From: Phytomonas francai
Lineage: Eukaryota; Euglenozoa; Kinetoplastea; Trypanosomatida; Trypanosomatidae
NCBI GenBank assembly: GCA_001766655.1
Contig: MJCC01000012.1
Span: forward strand, 312,913-376,912
Reading direction: 5' to 3'
Length of the DNA stretch: 64,000 bases
Every line of letters begins with the position of its first letter. The stretch's first letter is position 1. Below are positions 57,724-64,000 of this stretch, piece by piece. The notes beneath the pieces were generated by a model, which saw only the letters and a program-made list of their open reading frames with translations, ran no database searches and was not told the DNA's origin. The translations under genes were made by a program, and so were the position numbers.

Positions 57724-58974
57724 ATGGAGGACACACCATCCGAAGACACTCCCGTTGGTAAACTGAATCCGGGAGATTCTGTCAAGATTCCAGCTACGGC
57801 GGTACCTGCAGAGTCTCAAATGCCGTACCCTGTGCTCGGGAAATTCCCGAGGCGGTATTTTTCACCGGCTTTCCGGGAAGAAATCCTTAGAAAAACGAAA
57901 TCAGAGATCCTTGAATGTGCGCCACGGTACCAAATAAGCCCAACTATACTGTGGGAGAGAGCCCGATCCTGGAAGTCCCGCTACCGGGGGCTCATTCATA
58001 CTGAAAGTGGCGTACGCAACGAAAAATCCGCCCATGGGGCTGCTGGTGGGATGGAAGGTCACTCCAATCGCCGCTTCAATCCTCCTTGGCGCGCCGATCT
58101 GCTCGAGATGGCCGGCCGCATTCACCCACCCGGCTCCGCCCTCTCCGCCGTCGTGGCGGAGAGGGGTCCTGGCTGCCTTTCGCTGGGCCTCCTTTGGACG
58201 GTGCACCGCGCTCGTGCGGGGCGACGCCACCCCCTGCACGACCGCTTTTCCCATCTTCCGTTACCGATCCTGCAGGGCTGCCTCTCGAGGCTGGTCCGCG
58301 GACGGGACGTTTGGCACCAGCGCGTGCTGCGCCCCGCGGGCCGCGCCGTCGCCGAGACGCAGGCGCGGCTTTGGGTGCAGCAGCTGAACCTGCTCCTGTG
58401 GGACATCGCGCTTTGGCAGCGGCGGCACCCGCTCGGGGTTGTGACGTTGGTGCTCGAGCAGTACCGAAGTGGGCAACTCGATTCGGCCGCGTCGGCCGCG
58501 TGTCTGCCGCGCGGATCGCACGTGGGGCTTCTCCGGAGTGTGTTGGAGGCCATCACAGACGCGCTCTATCCCGGGCTCTCGGCGATTCCTACCTTGATTC
58601 GATGCGATGTTTTTATGACTTATCCGCACATGCCCATACATGAACAGATGGCCTTTATGAACGAATTAACCAATCGCTGTTACCAAAAAGGGCTTAAAAC
58701 TCGAGCACCATCGGAGCTACCGGGACCCGCGCTCGGTGTGTGTGATCAAAGCGGGTCAGATGAGGTACCCCCAGGTGTGCAGGGCAGCAAGGAGGCCATC
58801 AATCCCAAAGAACTTCTCTGTGACTATATCGCGAAGGAGAAAATTCCAGATTTGCTCATTACCACCGAACTCACAGACGCCGACTACCGAGCACTTCGCC
58901 TGGCCTTAGAGCGACACAAAAAAGATGGTGTCCGACGTATTGCCGCGGAGTCTTATCCTGTCTATGTGGGGTAG
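57724..58974 (+). CDS. Hypothetical protein with a GC-rich middle of uncertain frame
   Basis: 416 codons open from ATG 57724. The ends are convincing: YPVLGKFPRRYFSPAFREEIL near 40 and DVFMTYPHMPIHEQMAFMNEL near 295-315, then DYIAKEKIPDLLITTELTDADYRAL near 370-390. The region 58,010-58,380 is very GC-rich, and from about 58,007 a second frame reads MGLLVGWKVTPIAASILLGAP, which is more protein-like than the reference frame there, so a pair of compensating frameshifts or assembly errors is possible. After about 58,260 the reference frame again has the higher G/C at third positions. Family unknown. Confidence 0.65.
   Translation: MEDTPSEDTPVGKLNPGDSVKIPATAVPAESQMPYPVLGKFPRRYFSPAFREEILRKTKSEILECAPRYQISPTILWERARSWKSRYRGLIHTESGVRNEKSAHGAAGGMEGHSNRRFNPPWRADLLEMAGRIHPPGSALSAVVAERGPGCLSLGLLWTVHRARAGRRHPLHDRFSHLPLPILQGCLSRLVRGRDVWHQRVLRPAGRAVAETQARLWVQQLNLLLWDIALWQRRHPLGVVTLVLEQYRSGQLDSAASAACLPRGSHVGLLRSVLEAITDALYPGLSAIPTLIRCDVFMTYPHMPIHEQMAFMNELTNRCYQKGLKTRAPSELPGPALGVCDQSGSDEVPPGVQGSKEAINPKELLCDYIAKEKIPDLLITTELTDADYRALRLALERHKKDGVRRIAAESYPVYVG
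58080..58560. other. GC-rich island
   Basis: Part of the hypothetical gene; 58,321-58,380 has 49 G or C in 60. Spurious frames of more than 120 codons are open on both strands. Sharp decline to AT-rich codons after about 58,560. Confidence 0.8.
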
Positions 58975-59861
58975 CTAAAACAATCAAAGCATAGAAGTAC
59001 AAGCAACCGATTCAAATGCTTATAAATTCTCTATTTCTTTATGAATTTTTTATTTGTTTTCATTTTCCCTGAGAAGCTTTTCGTCTTCCCTGTTACTTTA
59101 CCGATTATTCGGCTTAGACTTGTTTCAATGCATGACAGAAGTAAAAATATTTTACAGAACCTTTGATACTTTCCTTACTTAGTGAAGTTAATTTTCCTTA
59201 ACTAGAGAAAAACTACCTCAGAGAAGTTCTTCCCTTTATGTCTTATGTTGTCTGTTGTTGACTTCACGGCACTTTCTGCATTATCGTGGATAGCTGCCCC
59301 TGTGGTCTGCATGGTTTACATAAATACGGTGATAATAAATTTCATAATACAGAAGCACTATAACGCAACGTAACCGCATTAAGTGCGGAGCGGGATTTTC
59401 ATCGCATTAGTCGGAAAACGAGTATAACTAAATAGCCATTGAGTTTATAGCACACATGCAGCGCTTGCTATTATAGGCTTTCGTTTTTTTTTTTTTTTTA
59501 ATATTTTGTGGGATTCCTGTTTCCTCTTATTTACCCTAACCTTTTTTGTGTATATTAGTTTCATTTTATTTATCTCGACATTTTTTTGACAATTTCGATG
59601 ACTTATTTAAATTCACTAAGCATATATACTTATATTCATCAGATGTTAATTGGTTCTGTATATTTAATATTAAAGTTAACACTCACTATTTCATCACCCA
59701 TAGTTTCGAATTGAACTACTTTCATTTTTTTTTTTTAAGCTCTATCTTGACCAAATATTACTCTATAAAAGCATATCTATACTTTGGTAGATATATATAT
59801 ATATATATATATACACCGAAATCTATATAAAAGCTACTTCAACAAATAGCATTTAATAATA
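58975..59861. other. Intergenic region with T runs and (AT)n
   Basis: About 890 bases without a gene. A TA tract lies at 59791-59813 close to the next start. A 94-codon frame at 59546-59830 is AT-composition noise. Confidence 0.65.
59791..59813. repeat. (AT)n microsatellite
   Basis: Alternating AT over 23 bases, 49 bases before the membrane-protein start. Confidence 0.88.
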
Positions 59862-60392
59862 ATGTACCAAGACGATAACTATGCCGAAAATACCACTGTA
59901 AAGAGCTTCTTTTTGACTCACGCGAACACGATTCTTGCTATTCTTAATGGCGTAGCGATACTGTTGCTTATTGTGGCATTTTCTATATCATCGTCGAAGG
60001 AGAACAATATTCCTGCCCGCATTGCGATGTGGACTGTTGGATTAATTCTACTATCTGTGACTGTCTTGCTATCCATTGGCGTGCAAAATATGAAACCAAA
60101 TCTTGTTCTTTACTACGCGCATCAGATTCTCGCTGTCCTCACGTTTATCATAATGTCGATCGCACTGGGGATTAATAACATTGTGCTGAACATGTGCATT
60201 CAAGGTGACAAACATGTCTTTAAAATTAGTTGTGGTTCACATTGGCTGGAATTTTTTGCAGAAATTATGGTATGTGTCATTATGGGAGTATATTACATTG
60301 GAACTCAGAAGCGCATTGTATTTTTCATTGACAAGGGTATTCTTGATGGTATTAGGGGGCGCTCTCAGAGCTGGATGGAACACCTTAAGTAG
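59862..60392 (+). CDS. Four-helix membrane protein, unidentified
   Basis: 176 residues with four hydrophobic segments at about 22-43, 53-72, 83-104 and 125-144, and a short soluble C-terminal tail rich in charges. Two conserved-looking loops, one with a Cys (MCIQGDK) and one with SCGSHW. The organisation is tetraspan-like but the CCG motif of tetraspanins is missing. Family not recognised. Start is the first ATG after an AT-rich stretch. Confidence 0.72.
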   Translation: MYQDDNYAENTTVKSFFLTHANTILAILNGVAILLLIVAFSISSSKENNIPARIAMWTVGLILLSVTVLLSIGVQNMKPNLVLYYAHQILAVLTFIIMSIALGINNIVLNMCIQGDKHVFKISCGSHWLEFFAEIMVCVIMGVYYIGTQKRIVFFIDKGILDGIRGRSQSWMEHLK

Positions 60393-60890
60393 AATGTGTT
60401 TGTCTGCACGGTATTGTAAGCAAAGGGAGACCGAAAATGTAGAAAAATGTTGAACAGACAGGTTTTTAAAATCCCCAATGCAAGAATGACCCCATTTTGT
60501 TTAAAAATAACGTTGCAATGAAAATGAATGCATGGGTTTCGTCATAATCGTGGGCATACTCTCTACGGAATAAATTATTTCAAAATGCATCTCATGGTGT
60601 TGTAATTGAGGACTTTGCTTGTTTTTCAATTCTTTTTGTGGCATTCATTAGAATTCAATTCTAACTGCATTGCTATTTTTTTTCTTTTGAATATTTATTT
60701 TTCCCATTTTCTTATTTGGTACTGTCTATTCTTCGAAGCATCCATTACTTCGCGTATCTGGTACGGTTAGGAGAAGCATCGATTTTTACACTTTGGGTGG
60801 TGGTGGTGGTGACAGGGAGCGGTATTCGAACTTTCATACAGTCATTGTGATACTATGTACGCATGAATAGCATTGTGTAAGTTGTCAACG
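60393..60890. other. Intergenic spacer
   Basis: About 500 bases; contains a short GTGGTGGTGGTG tract near 60,800 and no gene. Confidence 0.55.
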
Positions 60891-61145
60891 ATGGTGGTTT
60901 ACAATAGTTTGTATCGTCCCCGTCTTGCGGCATTCTTGGTCCAAGCATTTTTCATAATTTACTATAAGAGTTTGCTCTATCGTAATTCGTTTTATAGTAC
61001 AAATATTGTCATTGTTTCTTTTTTTTTTTTTACTATTTATAGTATATTTGTTGCTTGTTTGTGTGTGGTGTTTGGTGGGAATGTCTCACAGGACATGGTG
61101 AATGAACCAATTCATATGCTTCAAAAAGGTATGAGGGAAATTTAA
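60891..61145 (+). CDS. Possible small membrane protein
   Basis: 84 codons from ATG 60891 (in-frame TTG at 60873). A Leu/Phe-rich core of about 45 residues suggests one or two membrane helices; a poly-T codon run (FFFF) weakens confidence. No family recognised. Confidence 0.35.
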   Translation: MVVYNSLYRPRLAAFLVQAFFIIYYKSLLYRNSFYSTNIVIVSFFFFTIYSIFVACLCVVFGGNVSQDMVNEPIHMLQKGMREI

Positions 61146-61813
61146 TTTAGTATATCCATGGTGTTTTTATATATGTGAATACATTGTTTATGTATCACAT
61201 ACATAAGAGTAGATAGCGTTGCCTGAAACTGTTTTTGCTTCGTGGGGCAACTATTTAATATTTATCTTTCTTCCATTTTCCCTCTGATTTCGAATCACAT
61301 TTACCGAAAAAAGGATAATTTAAGGGGACATTTTCGGAAAGCCCCTTCTCACACGCATGCATACGCACAAACTGCTGGATGTTTTCTACCGTTTTAGCAT
61401 CAAATAAAACAGCACAGGATCTGTTGTTGCGTTCAGTGGCTGAATATTTGTTTCATGTCGCCAACAGAGGCGTTTGATCTGAGTGAATGTGCAGTAAAGT
61501 ATTCGGTCCACTATCCTTTCCCTTTCTCTAATGAAATTAGAAGAATCATACGACTTAAGCACTTGGACTTAATGAATATCACTCTGTAAATATGCGAGAA
61601 GATCCCAATGTTGAATAAATTAGTCGTGGTGAATTTATTATGAAAAGGACAGCTGCTTGGTTTGTGAGAAAAGAGTGTGCATGCGCGCTGCCCAGAGTTA
61701 AATACAATGGCTGAGATGGTAGCGAGGAGTGCAGTGGTAAGTGACACACAAAGAGGAAAAGGAATACCGCTCCACTATTGATACTCAACCGAGAAAGGGT
61801 CAATAATGGATAC

Positions 61814-61851
61814 TATATACATACATATATATATATATATGTATGTATATA
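61814..61851. repeat. 38-bp perfect AT palindrome
   Basis: Identical on both strands over 38 bases: TA steps with ACATAC on one arm and GTATGT on the other. A potential cruciform and polymorphic hotspot. Confidence 0.88.
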
Positions 61852-62313
61852 CAGCTTTTTTTCAGATGCGTATATATATAAACGGTAGAGGACTATATAT
61901 GGGCATGATGCAAGCCCTAGTCTTTATTTTTTCATATTTGTTATCAGAAAGTAAGACACTTTTGTATTGATTCTTAACAAGAACCCATATTTCATTCAAG
62001 TTCCTTACCATAGTGATTGGACATGCCTCTCAGCAATACCTTCTTTATCTGAACTCCATCTCTTTTAGTAGGTTATACTAAGGTAGTTTGCATTTTTTTT
62101 GTGGGTTAGAATCCTAACTTTTGCTTACCCCCATATTTTTTTAGTTTGAACGTTTTTTTCTCTTCCCTTTCCTCCCGCTTTTTTTAGTTCCTTTGTTTGA
62201 AAGCATTGGATTCAGGGTTTGTTTTGGGTTCATTTTTCGTCGTACCCGCAAAAAAATTTGGTGTTAGTTTTTGATATATAAAAAGCAGCATTTTTCTGTT
62301 ACTGTTCCTACGC

Positions 62314-62332
62314 TTTTTTTCTAACGACACAG
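62314..62332 (+). promoter_or_regulatory. Predicted trans-splice acceptor for eIF4G
   Basis: A seven-base T run followed within 12 bases by ACAG, about 200 bases before ATG 62534. Other AGs lie closer, so this is one candidate. Confidence 0.4.
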
Positions 62333-62533
62333 TTTACATTGTGTCACCGAGCTCCCGGTCTGCTGCGTTCCTCTAAATCGAAACCAACCCAAGGCGGGCT
62401 ATCCCGAGTTCGCCAGGCGTGTTGACGGAAGCACGGGGGAACCTTTTTCTCTGTGACAGCCCCGACCTGTGCACGATTTGTGCCATTTTCCCTTCTTTGA
62501 GCTGGGCTTCCCGCTTTCGCTGAGGGGCTTCGA

Positions 62534-64000
62534 ATGACGCAGGTGCCGCCTCGTGTGGAGTCGGCGCCGCTGTGCCCGAACTGCGCGACGGTCGCCGGGG
62601 GCACCTCGACGCGGGGGATGGGGTACGGGATGGCCGACATGCACGAGCTGCGGGGGTCGGGCCGCGCCGGCGGGCTCGCGCTGCGGGCGGGCGCCGTCAG
62701 CGGGCTCCCGTCGAGCCCCTCCCAGACCTTCGCCGCGGGGCCGTACCGGGCGGCCGTCTCGCCGGGGCCGGAGGGGGAGGGGCCTGCGGCGGTGGGCGGG
62801 GCGCCGCCCGAGGCCCTCGCGCGCCCGGCCCCGACCGAGCCCTCCCGCCCCGCGGACCGCGTCTACGACGTCCAGCAGTTCCTCCGGCTGCAGGGTAGCC
62901 AGGGGCCGGTGCCGGAGCGCATCCTGCGCCACGCGCGAATGCTCTGGAAGGCGATGCCCGAGAACATTGCGAGCCTCGCGGAGACGAACAGCCTGCGGCG
63001 CAACCTCTTCAAGGACGACACCGCGACCTCGCACACGCGGGTGCTGACCGACCGCAAGCTCCACAACGAGGTGCTTGGCATCCTGGGAAAGGTCACTGAG
63101 GCGAATATTGAGGTCATGCAGAAGGAGCTGACAGACTTGCCGATTCGCCAGTCCACCGAGGAGGAGATCCGCGAGGTGATCAACCTTTTCTTTAGCAAGT
63201 GCACGCGCCCCGAGGACTCCAGATACACCCCACTCTACGTGCAGCTCATCTCGAACCTCATCGCGACCATCGGCGACCAAGAGGCGGCTGGGCGTATGAT
63301 CCGTAGAGAGGTCATGAACCAGTGCCGGGATACCTTCGTCAACACCGCGAAGAAGTTGAAGGAGCTCGAGGAGCGTATTGCGAAGCTCCCCGAGGAGGAG
63401 GCCGACATCGAGCGGATACAGTTCGCCGCCAAACTGAAGGCTAACATCTACTTCCTAGGGCTTATGTTCCGAAGCCGCCTCACGAGCGAAACAGTAGTGC
63501 GTGCGGTCCTCGATAACCTTCTCTACGGTGACGGCCGCCGGCGCCGCGTCGTGCCGGACTACTGCATAATCCTTTTCATGGAGCTCCTGCAGACTTGCGG
63601 CCCGCACATGGACGTCACCTTCTACAACGACCCCTTGCCTCGTTATATCGCTGTTCTGGAAGACTTTAGCCGGACCTACCCGACGAAGCGCATCCAGTTC
63701 CTGCTTCTTAATTTTTTAGAGACCATTAACAATAACTGGGTCCCTTTGCACGGTCCCGACGCTCACCGGGATACGGGCAGCGTCGCGAGTCCGTCCTCCC
63801 CGATGAGCAATAGCCTAACGAACGGGTCGCCGGCTGCTAACGCGATGGCGCAATACATAAAACCCACCGCCTGTATCCCGACTCCGAGCATTATTATAGA
63901 ACAACAAAAGAACCGTATTCCGGACCGTGGGGAGTTCTGGAAGGTGATGGATGACTTCTTCGCCACTAGCGACGTGGAGGAAATCATCTCGGTGCTCAAC
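62534..64000 (+). CDS. eIF4G-type translation factor (partial, MIF4G)
   Basis: The frame is open from ATG 62534 to the window end: 489 codons, so the C-terminus is missing. The N-terminal 110 residues are Gly/Ala/Pro-rich with a CPNC pair near 14-17. YDVQQFLRLQ at 111-120 is close to the YxxxxL-phi eIF4E-binding motif (Phe-Leu in place of Leu-phi). Residues from about 160 to 400 form a MIF4G domain: LHNEVLGILGKVTEANIEVM, LISNLIATIGDQEA, LKANIYFLGLMFRSRL, and YCIILFMELLQTCGP. The early placement of MIF4G fits kinetoplastid EIF4G proteins; which of the five paralogues is not decided. The first 500 bases are extremely GC-rich (62,761-62,820 is 54 of 60 G or C). eIF4G bridges cap-binding eIF4E and helicase eIF4A. 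Confidence 0.9.
   Translation, partial: MTQVPPRVESAPLCPNCATVAGGTSTRGMGYGMADMHELRGSGRAGGLALRAGAVSGLPSSPSQTFAAGPYRAAVSPGPEGEGPAAVGGAPPEALARPAPTEPSRPADRVYDVQQFLRLQGSQGPVPERILRHARMLWKAMPENIASLAETNSLRRNLFKDDTATSHTRVLTDRKLHNEVLGILGKVTEANIEVMQKELTDLPIRQSTEEEIREVINLFFSKCTRPEDSRYTPLYVQLISNLIATIGDQEAAGRMIRREVMNQCRDTFVNTAKKLKELEERIAKLPEEEADIERIQFAAKLKANIYFLGLMFRSRLTSETVVRAVLDNLLYGDGRRRRVVPDYCIILFMELLQTCGPHMDVTFYNDPLPRYIAVLEDFSRTYPTKRIQFLLLNFLETINNNWVPLHGPDAHRDTGSVASPSSPMSNSLTNGSPAANAMAQYIKPTACIPTPSIIIEQQKNRIPDRGEFWKVMDDFFATSDVEEIISVLN
62540..63060. other. GC-rich island at the eIF4G 5' end
   Basis: Nearly all third positions are G or C through about codon 175, then composition falls gradually. Long antisense frames in this stretch are composition artefacts. 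Confidence 0.85.

Larger units (their letters stand above)
61146..62533. other. Intergenic region before the eIF4G gene
   Basis: About 1.4 kb, no gene. Contains the palindrome at 61814-61851. The last 450 bases rise in pyrimidines; a T run near 62,314-62,320 with ACACAG at 62,327-62,332 is a plausible splice acceptor, about 200 bases before the start. From about 62,380 base composition becomes GC-rich, foreshadowing the coding region. Confidence 0.6.

Noticed and set aside
62399..63280. Minus-strand frame of 293 codons
   Set aside because: It is antisense to the clear MIF4G/eIF4G coding frame; its length comes from the extreme G+C of the island.
1..64000. CRISPR arrays, prophages, insertion sequences, rRNA
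   Set aside because: No short regularly spaced repeats with spacers, no transposase or reverse-transcriptase-like frame, and no rRNA motif was seen; the window is eukaryotic in character.

Overview
The window looks like nuclear DNA of a kinetoplastid flagellate, most likely a trypanosomatid. Every convincing protein gene across 64 kb is intronless and on the + strand, as in a polycistronic unit. Many starts are preceded by a pyrimidine tract and an AG, as expected for spliced-leader trans-splicing, and several proteins match families typical of flagellated protists. Intergenic DNA is very AT-rich, with (TA)n tracts and perfect palindromes, while a few gene segments and one non-coding segment are extremely GC-rich. 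I cannot name the species from sequence alone.

Left part (1-32 kb): the C-terminal end of an unidentified gene; a 1275-residue orphan with possible C2-like regions; a 3.5 kb gene-poor AT-rich stretch; the protein farnesyltransferase beta subunit; a COG7-type Golgi tethering subunit; and an equilibrative nucleoside transporter flanked by permuted direct repeats and a non-coding GC island. These are followed by a 1270-residue serine-rich orphan, a single-RRM protein and a MutS homologue best matching MSH4.

Middle (32-34.6 kb): a 137-bp tandem repeat interrupted by a 272-base run of N, then about 1 kb of AT-rich DNA. Next comes a tRNA cluster: tRNA-Gly(GCC) on -, tRNA-Asn(GTT) on -, and tRNA-Gly(GCC) on +. 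The two Gly genes sit in the arms of a 105-bp inverted repeat.

Right part (34.8-49 kb): small genes (zinc-finger-like, thioredoxin-like, mitochondrial-looking) and a run rich in cilium/flagellum families: an ataxin-10-domain protein, a CCDC148-like coiled-coil protein, a RIB43A doublet-microtubule protein and a TMEM218-like transition-zone membrane protein. A RanBP2-type zinc-finger protein with a probable mitochondrial presequence lies among them. Two neighbouring Rab GTPases share an unusual Asn-to-Cys change in the G4 motif. A secreted/membrane PSI-like plus RING protein follows.

End (49-64 kb): a large EDRF1-like TPR protein, a probable mitochondrial protein, an ataxin-2/PBP1 homologue (LSM, LsmAD, PAM2, polyQ), small ORFs, an unidentified protein with a GC-rich middle of uncertain frame, a four-helix membrane protein, and the first 489 codons of an eIF4G-type MIF4G protein that runs off the window. 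PBP1 and eIF4G both act in mRNA translation control, the main level of gene regulation in these organisms. No prophage, CRISPR array or intact mobile element is visible. The strongest candidates for new biology are the permuted repeats around the transporter, the sharply bounded GC islands, the paired Rabs with altered G4, and the tRNA inverted repeat next to a repeat-bounded assembly gap.
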